A stretch of DNA of 64,000 nt, taken from assembly GCA_009746045.1 (NCBI GenBank), contig RPFO01000645.1, positions 972,728 through 1,036,727 of the forward strand, written 5' to 3'. This DNA comes from Mesostigma viride. Its lineage: Eukaryota > Streptophyta > Mesostigmatophyceae > Mesostigmatales > Mesostigmataceae. Positions 41,001 to 49,539 of the stretch are shown piece by piece (the stretch's first letter is position 1; each line of letters opens with the position of its first letter). The translations under genes and the position numbers were made by a program. Below the pieces are notes generated by a model, which was not told the DNA's origin, ran no database searches, and saw nothing but the letters and a program-made list of their open reading frames with translations.

Positions 41001-43571
41001 GTGCCTGCGGCTGACCATTTGCGCCAGATTCAAGGAGGATGTGACGCTGGAAGCGCGATGCAAGGACGCAAATGGCAAGGAGTTTGTGGCGTCTCATATT
41101 TTCGAACTCGTCTTCAATCTCCATCCTCTCCTCGGCCGGTCGGCAGGCAGGAGATTGTGGCCAGATACCGGGAATTTTGGGATGTGGCCGTCATCATAAC
41201 GAGGAACATCGCCTACCTTCTTAAAGCCAAAAAACACGCCGCACATCTGAGGATTCCGAGAAAGGATCTCAGTAATGGCAAGATCGACTTTCAGGAGATT
41301 CTGCTAAAAGAGAGCGAGGACAAGACGGTGGGTTTGGCACTTTTGGCTCCGGAAGCGTTCAGGAAGTACGCTAAAAGTTGGATTACTCGAAGGGGGGGAA
41401 GGAGGCGGCGATGAAGGGGCCGGTGAAGGGGCTGGAGAAGGGGAAGGGGAAGGGGAAGGAGACGGAGGCGAAGAAGGAGGAGGAGGCGAAGGAGGAGGAG
41501 GAGTGGGACGTGAAGTATGAGTGGCAGAGTGTGGACTGGGGCCGTCGCCGGGTCTGGTTTTGCTGTCAGGCTAGACGGTGATGATGATGACAAGTCGCTC
41601 GTCAAGCAGGTGGCAGGCGAGGTTGCCTCAGCTTCAGCCCGCCCCTTTCCCTTGGGCAGGTCCCTTCCGTGCCTGAGCCTGCTGAACTTGGCGAACATTT
41701 GGGGTGATAAGTGGAGTAACTTTCAGAGGGGTGGTGGGCGTTCGGTCCTTGCCCGCCAGAATCGGACATTCCCCAACCGGGCGGGATCTACGATCATGTG
41801 CTGAAGGCTTGCGCCCAAGAGTTTTTCTCCAGGTTCGAACCGATGGTGATCGTGTTTGGTACCGAGACGGAGATTAAGGGGTTTCAAGAGATAGTGGAAA
41901 GGATCGGGAAAGGGAGTGAATTGTGGGAGCGGCTTGAACAGGGGGAAGGTGATGGGGGGCCTAGGCTCGGAAGGGCGAAGAAGCGAAAAGCTTCCCACGA
42001 AGCTGGGGGATTGTCCGCCGTGGTGGAGAGGGATGACCAACAGTTGTTGGAGGGAGGGGATGGAGGGGATGGAGGTCCGGCAGGAGGGTCTAACCGCGGA
42101 GAGACCCCCGTCGAGGTCAGAACGCAGCAGGCCGAACAGATGACGGGGCCTGAAGGTGATTCGGATCCGCCTGCGGCGAAGAAGCCCGCTTCTCAAGTGA
42201 CTCGACGGGCAGTCGTGTCACTTGTTGAGGATGATGGAGGTGGGCCTTCCAAGCCTGCCGCGCCGCAGCCCGTTTTTCAGGTTCCGAAGAAGCAGCTTCG
42301 GGTTCCCGCCGACTCTGCCCACCCCGGCGCCTCTGCCCAGTTCTCAGGTACCGAAGAAGCAGCTTCGGGTTCCCCCGCCGACTCTGGCCATTTCTCAGGT
42401 ACCGAAGAAGCAGCTTCGTAAGCCACTTGTGGCAGTGGCTGATTCGGACGACGATGCTGAGGAGGAGGAGGAGGAGGAGGACGACGATGCTGAGGAGGAG
42501 GAGGAGGAGGAGGAGGAGGAGGAGGAGGAGGAGGAGGAGCAGCACGTTGCTACCAAGAAATCCGCCAAGGGTGGGAAGGCTGCGGAGCACGTTGCTTCCA
42601 AGAAATCGGCCAAGGTGGGGAAGCCTCCCAAGCCTGCCCTGCCTCAGAAACGGCGTCGAAAAGCAGTTGTGCTTTCAGATTCGGACGATGAGGAGGAGAA
42701 GGAGGAGGAGGATGGCGGCGGAGAGGAGGAGGACGGGGGAAAGGAGCGCGTTGCTTCCAAGAAGTTACCCAAGACCGCGAAGACTGCCAAGGTTGCCGAG
42801 CCCGCCAAACCCGCCCCGGCGCCTGCCCCCCACCCCCAGACGGGGTCTACCTGCGAGCAGAGGTCGAAGGAAAAGGCCAAAAAGGGTAAGAAAAAATCTG
42901 CGAGTGAATTCTGGTATGTAGAGTGTTTTGATTTTTTACGGTTGGCAGTCCGATTTCTACTAACTCGATTTTAGTCATGCGTTGATGGCATGATCGGTTT
43001 GCTCGCAGGTAATGAGGATGTGGAGCAGTTACTTCGCTTGGCTAATGTGGCGGTGGGCTTCGGACCAGCGGCTGTACATGCTGACACTTCCGGACGGGAG
43101 GAGCCTAAGGGGGCGGAAGACAGTCAGGCGGGCGATGAGGATGATGACAAGCCCACGTTGGAAATGAGACTTATGGACGGGGAAATGGGGTTCGGAGCAC
43201 CAGAGGCCTTTTGGTGTGATGGGTGGACTTCAGCCATTATGCAAGCAGGGAACAAGGATACGGCTACGCCAATGTATGCCAAGCTAGAAGACGTCATGCT
43301 TTATGGGCAGGTGTCTGGATACGACACCAAGTGGAGGGACGTCGCATTTAAGTTTTTCGCTGAGGGGGAGAAGGGAGGGAAGTTGAAGAACAAGTTGTGG
43401 TGGATGCCGCTGGACTACGCGATGAAGGTGGTAAAGCTGACGGATGGCAAGAGCTGGAAGGATGTGGAAGTCTGGGCGCCTGCAAAGGAGATCGATAAGA
43501 AGAGGAGGAACTCGAAAACGGAACAGCAGATCGCGGAAGCGAAATTACGGAAGAGGCCCTCGAAAGTGTGA
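35060..43571 (+). CDS. large multi-exon protein of unknown function carried by the giant transposon
   Basis: Nine plausible exons with GT-AG junctions: 35060-36255, 36451-37497, 37605-37667, 37805-37867, 37992-38120, 38247-38787, 38977-40141, 40397-42913 and 43009-43571. In order, the protein has an SR/PK-rich basic region (SRSPPRKSPSP repeats), a Lys/Glu coiled coil (EREAIEKAERERVEREEKER), and a globular ~345-residue segment starting PSTVAILKQYLAQ. Next come an acidic linker, a Lys/Ala coiled coil, another globular segment with ETRWIRPADFKQTGCFSMRI, segments including FEPMVIVFGTETEIKGF, an Asp/Glu-Lys linker and a C-terminal domain with EAFWCDGWTSAI and LWWMPLDYAMKV. I recognise no family. 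At least seven single-base frame changes (near 35815, 36110, 38510, 40010, 40625, 41140, 41560-41760) are needed, often at homopolymers. An upstream ~50-nt intron at about 35661 would fix another. Most introns hold the element's palindrome. Total length exceeds 2000 residues. Confidence 0.6.
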
Positions 43572-43793
43572 GGGAAAGTTAGCACTTGGACATGCGCTGG
43601 CAATGCTCGTCCTATGGTTAATACAAAGGTTAGGATGATGTCGAGTCTCTCCACGTAAAATTTACATGAATTACTAACTTTCAAGCCTCTCGATGTGGAA
43701 TGTACGCTCAAATTGACATGAATTAAGCATTATGACACCAAATTAGCTCAAAAATACGCGATCGGACGCCAAATTCGCGCGAAAAAACGCGAT

Positions 43794-43865
43794 CGGACGA
43801 TCGAAACTAGCGTTTTTTTCTTGCAAAATGCGCCAAAAATGACCCCATTCCGCGTGGGACCTCCC
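43794..43865 (-). repeat. right terminal inverted repeat of the giant transposon
   Basis: Read on the minus strand: GGGAGGTCCCACGCGGAATG at the edge, then GCAAGAAAAAAACGCTAGTT and CGATCGTCCG. Subterminal GATCGGACG occurs again at 43760-43768. Confidence 0.8.
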
Positions 43866-43881
43866 GGATGAATGGATGGAT

Positions 43882-44105
43882 GGATGGGGACACACAATCC
43901 TACCGGTCTAATCTATCTACAACATCAAGTCAGTTGACTCTCTTCTAAGCTCTCTACCCTAGGGGTCCGGCCTGTGTGGCGTGCTTCCCGCGTGTTTGCA
44001 AACGCGGGCGCTTCCCCACGGGAGGGGCCGGGTTCATTGTCCTCTATGACCTGGGCCCACTTGGCCCTGTCCATCATCTTGTTCCAAATCACGGAGAGGC
44101 CCCAA
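43882..44105 (-). pseudogene. LINE ORF2 C-terminal remnant, minus strand
   Basis: The frame reads LSVIWNKMMDRAKWAQVIED and ends after LEESQLT near 43925. It parallels the HSLSLLWTAMQNK-type C-terminus of the LINE at 6289-7003 in position and pattern. Its 3' UTR runs into CCATCCATCC, the complement of the ATGG array. Its 3' hairpin is missing here and is probably the one at 16056-16120. Confidence 0.5.
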
Positions 44106-44487
44106 ATTAAAATTAAATTATAACACAACACCGCGAGCCCCGCCAAATTTTTACATAAATTATTGTCCGGAATTCGTCCGAGATCTAGATTTTTCCCGCG
44201 CCACGACTGACGAAAACGACGAAAACACCCATGGCGGTCGAGGATGAGCTAGCGTTCTGAAACTTGCGTCATTGCAGCCGCTCGAGGTGTCAAAACGAAG
44301 CTTACATCACGGTTAATCCATAGAATAATTTTGGACTTATATAGGCTGTGATTGCGACGCGGGCATTGAACGGGACAAAACGTTTTTTTCACAGCGGACC
44401 AGTTTTTCGCGAAAACAGGATTTCTCGGTGGTACGTGTCTCAAAGTCTTGGTCACATGAGGATGCGAAAATCCCGGCACGATAGCTC
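44106..44487. other. no gene recognised
   Basis: An AATTAAATTATAACACAACAC phrase at ~44105-44125 resembles a LINE tail in minus orientation without its hairpin. The rest is unique sequence with short frames only. Confidence 0.4.
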
Positions 44488-44730
44488 AGCTTAATTAATT
44501 AATTAATTAATTATCAACATCACTCCGTTGGGAGTCAATGTAGCACATATCCCTGAGAATGGGGCATATGGCTTTTAATACATCCTAGGCTACTTCCTGC
44601 AAGGGTGGGAATGTAAGCGACCCTTGCTCTAGGTGCACCAGGGCACCTGCACCCTCATGCATAATCTTCACACTATGCCCAGCTAAGGGGGAGTATGTTA
44701 TGTGGGGGAAGATCAGCATGGCTATACAAG
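44488..44730 (-). mobile_element. 5'-truncated LINE 3' UTR, minus strand
   Basis: The reverse complement matches the 3' UTR at 46540-46785, including CCCACCCTTGCAGGAAGTAG, GGCATATGCCCC-type sequence and CTCCCAACGGAG. It ends in an AATTAATTAATT tail. It lies head to head with the plus-strand ORF1 element that follows. Confidence 0.75.
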
Positions 44731-44924
44731 AGACATGGCGGACGAAATGCATGCAGATATACGCCCTTTATAGCCACGAGCCACGAGCCACGAGGTAGCC
44801 ATGGCTGTCGGAGCTCATAACTTTCACGTTTGAGCGCCGAATTCAGCTGTGAATATCACAATCGCTTCGTCTTTCTAAGACGCACATGCTGATATAATTT
44901 TCCGACGCTATTACGCAATATACG

Positions 44925-46318
44925 ATGAGCAAACGCCTCTCGACGCAACGCAGCCTGGCGGCTGCGCTTAGCAATGAAAATACGTCTGCAGCCCCGGCTG
45001 CAGCTTCGCCAACCGGCCCAGAAGGCAGCGGCGCCACTATAGCCAAGCTCTAGTGGTCGCCCAGCCCCCACTGGCCGCCTCGCCCTCTGCATCGCCTGAA
45101 CCTAAGCGCAGTCGCTCTGCTGAGCCGCCCTGGGAAGAGCGCTCCTTTGACGTCAACAGCTCCGGCTTCTGGCAACGCAGCTGCACTTCAATGGTTCATG
45201 GAAGACGTGTTTTACGGCAATCACGCCTCGCTTCTAGCCCTGTGCGTGTACCTCACGTCCCACAACCGTGGCCGCTGGCCTGGTGACGGCAAGCTTGTCG
45301 ACCCCGCCGAGGCTCTCCCAATCATTCACCGCATGCCTCGCCCCAGGCTTCAACGCTTCGCCCTCTGCTCCCTTGTTGGACGCTCCGAATCCGAGATCTG
45401 GGCTTCCCCACCGCCCCCCCCCACCTTCCCCACCGAAGCCACCATCCGCACCCTCCTCAAGGAAGCTTTCGAGCAGCACGTGACCCCTCTTGCCGCAGAT
45501 GTGGCGGCACTTGGCGGCACGCTGGCTGCTGAGCTCCCCACCATCCCCACCGCCACCGCCACCCTCCTCGCCTCCACCCCCCCCCCCTCCGCCTCCACCG
45601 ACTCCATCACCGCCCAGCTCCGCGACATCGACCAGCGCCTCAAGGATAATGCAATCGCTATCGAGGTCTTGCAGAACACAGCAGGCCTCACCGCCCAGGC
45701 AGTGAAGGACATTGCCGCCAAGCCAGCCCCGGCTGGCCTGGCCGGCGATGCTCCTCCCATCACGACCTGGGCGGACATGCAACATACCACCTCCACCACC
45801 TCCGCCGTCGCAGCCCAGCTCCAGCGGCAGACGCTTGACCTCCGCGAGGAGGCCGAGCTCGCCAAGCGCAGCCTCAACGTCATTGTCAAGAATCTCAAGA
45901 TGGAGGAAGGTGAGAATTCCGAGAAGCTTGCGCGTGCTTTTGAGAGAGAAATCCTTGATCGCATGGGCCTTACTGGTGAGATCGAGCGAGCTGGCCGCCC
46001 ACCGCCTTCCCCGCGCGCGGGGTAAGGCCGGGCCGCCCCCGCTCCTTCTCACCTTTAAGACCCCGGCGGACAAGATTTCTTTTCTCAGACGCCGCAAGCG
46101 GCTCGAGAAGACTCTCTTCACCCTTGACGACGACTCAAGTGACCCTGGCACAGCAACAACGGCGACGGGAGCTATGGCCGACCTACCTCCAGCTCCGGCA
46201 TGCAGACCAAGGCGGGCCAGCCGGTGTACTGGAAGGGGGCGGCCATCTACGTCGGCCACAAGCCCTGGCAAGCGACCCCCTCGACCACCGCGGCCCCAGC
46301 AACTCCAGCCCCAGCCTA
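44925..46318 (+). pseudogene. L1-type ORF1p (coiled coil, RRM, C-terminal domain), frameshifted
   Basis: The ATG at 44925 gives MSKRLSTQRSLAAAL; a stop at 45051 and frame changes near 45050-45150 separate it from the long frame 45147-46025. That frame contains helical sequence (LRDIDQRLKDNAIAIEVLQN, LQRQTLDLREEAELAKRS) followed by an RRM-like segment (LNVIVKNLKMEEGENSEKLA, then LLLTFKTPADKISFLRRRK). The C-terminal domain reads LTLAQQQRRRELWPTYLQLR and VYWKGAAIYVGHKPW, ending at TAG 46316. The order coiled coil-RRM-CTD is that of L1 ORF1p (Transposase_22), a nucleic-acid chaperone that trimerises on element RNA. At least three frame changes make this copy defective. Confidence 0.75.
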
Positions 46319-46785
46319 GGGGAATACAGCAGTAGTGTAGAATAGTTAGACAGTGGCCTTGTACATCATTGCCCGCCTACTACAGGCACTATACCAGCTG
46401 AGGCCTAGCCTTTTTAGTCATGTACATGTGTGCCTATGATGAGCCACCCTCCAGATGATGCCTAGCTTTATTTAATTATGCAGTGCCCATGCAGGGAGTA
46501 ACTCCCTGCTGATCGAGCAGCCATGCCCTAGCTTTTTTGTATAGCTATGCTGATCTTCCCCCCCATGACTGAGGCTCCCCCTTCGCTGGGCATAGCTTGA
46601 AGATCATGGGGATGCAAGTGCCCTGGTGCACCTAGCTAGAGCAAGGGTCCTTTACATCCCCACCCTTGCAGGAAGTAGCTTAGGATGTATGATAGGCCAT
46701 ATGCCCCCCTCTCAAGGGCTATGTGCTACATATACTCCCAACGGAGTTATGTTACAATTCAATTCAATTCAATTCAATACAAGAG
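44925..46785 (+). mobile_element. ORF1-only L1-like element, copy A
   Basis: One ORF1 coding region (44925-46318) is followed by a ~400-bp 3' UTR and the shared terminus TACTCCCAACGGAG, then AATTC repeats. No endonuclease or reverse-transcriptase sequence lies between ORF1 and the tail. It is the most complete of five related copies. Confidence 0.75.
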
Positions 46786-46984
46786 CTAGGGCATGGCTTC
46801 TCGACAGAGAGCATCTCTCTGCATGGCATAGTATGGCAACATCCATGGGGGTCCCATTATAGGCATGGCTTGGCTAAATTCTGAAGGCAACATCCATGGG
46901 GGCCATTGTGGGTGCACATGCGCGTGGGCCACATGCTAGGCTAAGCCTTACTAATCTACACTACTGGTATATATATCGCGTTTA

Positions 46985-47555
46985 GTATCCCCCAACCACC
47001 GGCCTGACATCGTGGTGCTGGACTTTGAGGGGGGTGGCCGGCATCTGCTTATTGACGTTTCGGTGGCGCGGCCCTTGGCTCTTAGCCACGTGGCTGGGGC
47101 CTCCCTCACGGCAGGTTACACGGCGGACCGGGCGGAGCGGGCCAAGCTCCTGGCCTACGGCGACGTCGGGCACCATCGTGTGGTGCCCTTTGTCCTGGAG
47201 GAGTTTGGGGCCATGGGGCCCCTGACCTCCGCCTTCTTCAAGGAGTGTTGCCGGCTCCGGGAGGACCGGCTGGACCTGGAGGGCCAGCGGGCCCCATGGT
47301 CGGCGCGGACCTGGACGTCATATTGGCGTCAGCGCTTGTCGGTGGCGCTGACTCGGGCCATGGCTGACATCATGCTCCGCCGTACGCGGGCTGATTTTGC
47401 GGTGCAGCAGGGCTATTAGGTTCCTCCCGTTAGGCGTTTCCATTGGTCTTATCGTAGTATAGAGCTTTGACATGGCTCTGTATATAGGTTCATAGCTGGG
47501 CGTTTGCTTTGGTTTGAGTGATTTCACTCTGCTGTAAGTAATTATATTTTTAATA
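46985..47555 (+). mobile_element. RLE-type LINE 3' end, copy 1
   Basis: The frame NHRPDIVVLDFEGGGRHLLI, then DVSVARP and AERAKLLAYG, ends VQQGY with a stop at 47417-47419. P-D...D-V...K matches the spacing of PD-(D/E)XK restriction-like endonucleases at the C-termini of R2-like LINEs. The 3' UTR ends GTAAGTAATTATATTTTTAA in an AT-dinucleotide run. The copy is 5'-truncated just before the motif. Confidence 0.65.
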
Positions 47556-47750
47556 TATATCGCGTTTCCATTGGTCTTATCGTAGTATAGAGCTTTGACA
47601 TGGCTCTGTATATAGGTTTATAGCTGGGCGTTTGCTTTGGTTTGAGTGATTTCACTCTGCTGTAAGTAATTATATTTTTAATATATATATCAAGGTTGCT
47701 TTGGTTTGAGTGATTTCACTCTGCTGTAAGTAATTATATTTTTAATATAT
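47556..47750 (+). repeat. two stacked, progressively shorter RLE-LINE tails
   Basis: At ~47558-47687 the last ~130 bp of the RLE-LINE 3' UTR repeats, and at ~47694-47750 the last ~55 bp. Each ends in TAATATATAT, which suggests repeated insertion into, or slippage from, the AT-rich tail of the previous copy. Confidence 0.7.
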
Positions 47751-48041
47751 ATCAAGGAGACAACCAGCGCAGGCCAGAAATCGGGAGAATTCGGACCATG
47801 TGGTAGCTCGAGCCTGCCGTTATATCTTGTCCGCGTTTTCGAGTCGTTCAGGATGATGAAGATGAATGGTGATGGAAATGTGTATCCTTGTGCATTGAAA
47901 TTATGGCTGGCTTACGTGAGGAGCGACTAGATGACCTAGACGGTGGGGCCGGAAACAGCATGCTTGATCAGGGCGTGTGTTTCGAGCCTAACTGGCCGGG
48001 AGTGTCTAGTGGTGAGCACCATTGGTATATATATTCCTATA
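47751..48041. other. no gene recognised
   Basis: Contains GATGGAAATGTGTAT...TTATGGCTGGCTT, which resembles GGTGGAAATGTACGT...TTATGGCTGGCTT near 56210-56255, so it is part of an undefined dispersed repeat. Confidence 0.35.
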
Positions 48042-48478
48042 TATATAGCTTTGACATGGCTCTGTATATAGGTTTATAGCTGGGCGTTTGCTTTGGTTTG
48101 AGTGATTTCACTCTGCTGTAAGTAATTATATTTTTAATATATATTCCTATATATGGAGTGTTGCCGGCTCCGGGAGGACCGGCTGGACCTGGAGGGCCAG
48201 CGGGCCCCATGGTCGGCGCGGACCTGGACGTCATATTGGCGTCAGCGCTTGTCGGTGGCGCTGACTCGGGCCATGGCTGACATCATGCTCCGCCGTACGC
48301 GGGCTGATTTTGCGGTGCAGCAGGGCTATTAGGTTCCTCCCGTTAGGCGTTTCCATTGGTCTTATCGTCGTATAGCGCTTTGACCAGGCTCTCTATAGAG
48401 GTTTATAGCTGGGCGTTTGCTTTGGTTTGAGTGATTTCACTCTGCTGTAAGTAGTTATATTTTTTTAATATATATTCC
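48042..48478 (+). mobile_element. two more RLE-LINE 3' fragments in tandem
   Basis: 48042-48147 is a tail-only fragment. 48155-48478 starts inside the coding end (GGAGTGTTGCCGGCTCC) and runs through the same stop and 3' UTR. Both end in TTTTTAATATATATTCCTA. Confidence 0.7.
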
Positions 48479-48479
48479 T

Positions 48480-48672
48480 AGTCTGAGGTGGCAGGAGGGG
48501 GCTGCCAGGGCTTGTGGTCAACGTGGATGACCGCCCCCCTCCAGTATACCGCGGCTTCCCCCTGGCTGGCGCTCTGCCGGAGCTGAAGGTAGGTCGGCCA
48601 TAGCTCGCGACGGTCGCCGCTGTTGGTGGGCCAGGGTCAAGTCGTCGTCCAGCGTGTTATAGCTCAGCTTGT
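48480..48672 (-). pseudogene. L1-type ORF1 C-terminal fragment, copy E
   Basis: On the minus strand the fragment begins NTLDDDLTLA, continues with QQRRR-type and ILEGGGH-type sequence in shifted frames, and corresponds to the last ~60 codons of ORF1. It abuts the RLE-LINE tail directly. Confidence 0.6.
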
Positions 48673-49539
48673 TCGTTATAATATTCCCGAAAACGTTAGT
48701 GTTTTCGTTTTTTGAGTTTCGCTTTTAATTGTCCGGCATTGACGTGAATAAATATGGGGGTGCGAAATCCGTCTGTTTGTTGCTTCATGCAATGCATATC
48801 TTTGTCGTCAGATAATCAGCTCTTAATTAGGCTATGCCCGACCTTCCTATACTGCCAGCCTGCGGCAATAAGCCAGCGGAAGATATGGCGTGCCCAAGAT
48901 TCCGCGCTAAGGCCGCTAATGGTCTTCCGGATGTGCAGTAAGTGCTGTAAAAGCTGCGAAAATTGCTTATAATTCCTGTAGGAAGCTCTTTGCGACAGTG
49001 TTTTCCAAGCGAGTTCATTGTTCTTTTGACGCCAGATACAAAAGACAAAGGGGGGCATCGTTTTTATTAGTCGGCAGTGCGGTTTCGAGATGTGATGATC
49101 GAGTCGGGCAGACGACCTCGCCACGACACGCTCGGCTCAAGCTTCGCATATCCCGGCAGCCATAAAGAAGCGCAGATTAAGCCAGGTGAGCGAGCCAGAG
49201 GGCCCAGAATCGTTGCTAACGCAAGGCAGCTTCTGAAAGGGTACCTAGAAAGCTGGATTGTTAAGACTTTCTCAAGAGCATGGTGCAGTGGTTATTGCCA
49301 CCTTGTCCAGATATTTGCCCTTGTCTTTCTGATTTAAAGACTGTTTTGAAGAGGAATGGGAGCACGTTTCCAACGTTGTTGCTTATTATTCATTACTGTG
49401 AAGAAATAGCCTTTTCAGTTGCTGACAATGAGATGGAAGCTGTCTCATGCAAATTACCCAGGCAATGCAAGTGATGCAAGGTGAGGCCATGCATGGCTGA
49501 TATTGCCTTCATGCGTGAGTTGAGCAGTATAGACTAGCT
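48673..49539. other. no gene recognised
   Basis: Short frames only, none with a domain. Base composition is close to the window average. Confidence 0.4.

Larger units (their letters stand above)
26619..42865. repeat. element-specific ~22-bp palindrome family (consensus core GGTCTMKCTGCAGMKAGACC)
   Basis: About 25 copies, e.g. 26619, 26693, 26771, 26858, 27806, 29467, 29561, 29650, 29704, 30091, 34519, 34569, 34675, 34784, 34892, 34960, 36354, 37708, 38164, 38810, 40161, 40231, 40316 and 42085. The best are perfect: GGTCTCGCTGCAGCGAGACC and GGTCTAGCTGCAGCTAGACC. They lie in spacers, in most introns of both large genes, and once or twice within exons (42085, weaker at 42842). All lie inside the giant transposon and I see none elsewhere in the window. 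Confidence 0.85.
24070..43865. mobile_element. giant (~19.8 kb) DNA transposon with TIRs, transposase-like gene and cargo
   Basis: The left end begins GGGTGGGCCCACGCGG and the right end, read in reverse, GGGAGGTCCCACGCGG. Both continue with AATGGGGT, and then share TTTTGCAAGAAAAAAACGCT and ATCGTCCG over ~60-70 bp. Subterminal CGAAATT/CGCGAATTT-type words follow on both sides. Both flanks carry GGATGAATGGATGGAT (24054-24069 and 43866-43881), so the element sits inside the ATGG array. Inside are a minus-strand spliced gene with DDE-transposase-like motifs, a plus-strand nine-exon gene of unknown function, a small minus-strand ORF, a large minisatellite, foldback elements and a private palindrome family. 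The genes are arranged divergently around the repeat-rich middle. The superfamily is not assigned. Confidence 0.75.

Noticed and set aside
24070-43865. Endogenous giant virus or Polinton/Maverick
   Set aside because: No major capsid protein, packaging ATPase, protein-primed polymerase B or retroviral-type integrase was seen; TIRs plus a DDE-like transposase fit a transposon better.
24070-43865. KDZ (Kyakuja-Dileera-Zisupton) assignment for the transposase
   Set aside because: The HGKGEVDG and SDNCxxQxKSR pattern differs from the KDZ signature as I know it; without a search I leave the superfamily open.
45234-46271. 345-residue minus-strand frame over ORF1 copy A
   Set aside because: Antisense shadow of GC-rich coding sequence; the plus strand carries the recognisable coiled coil, RRM and C-terminal domain.
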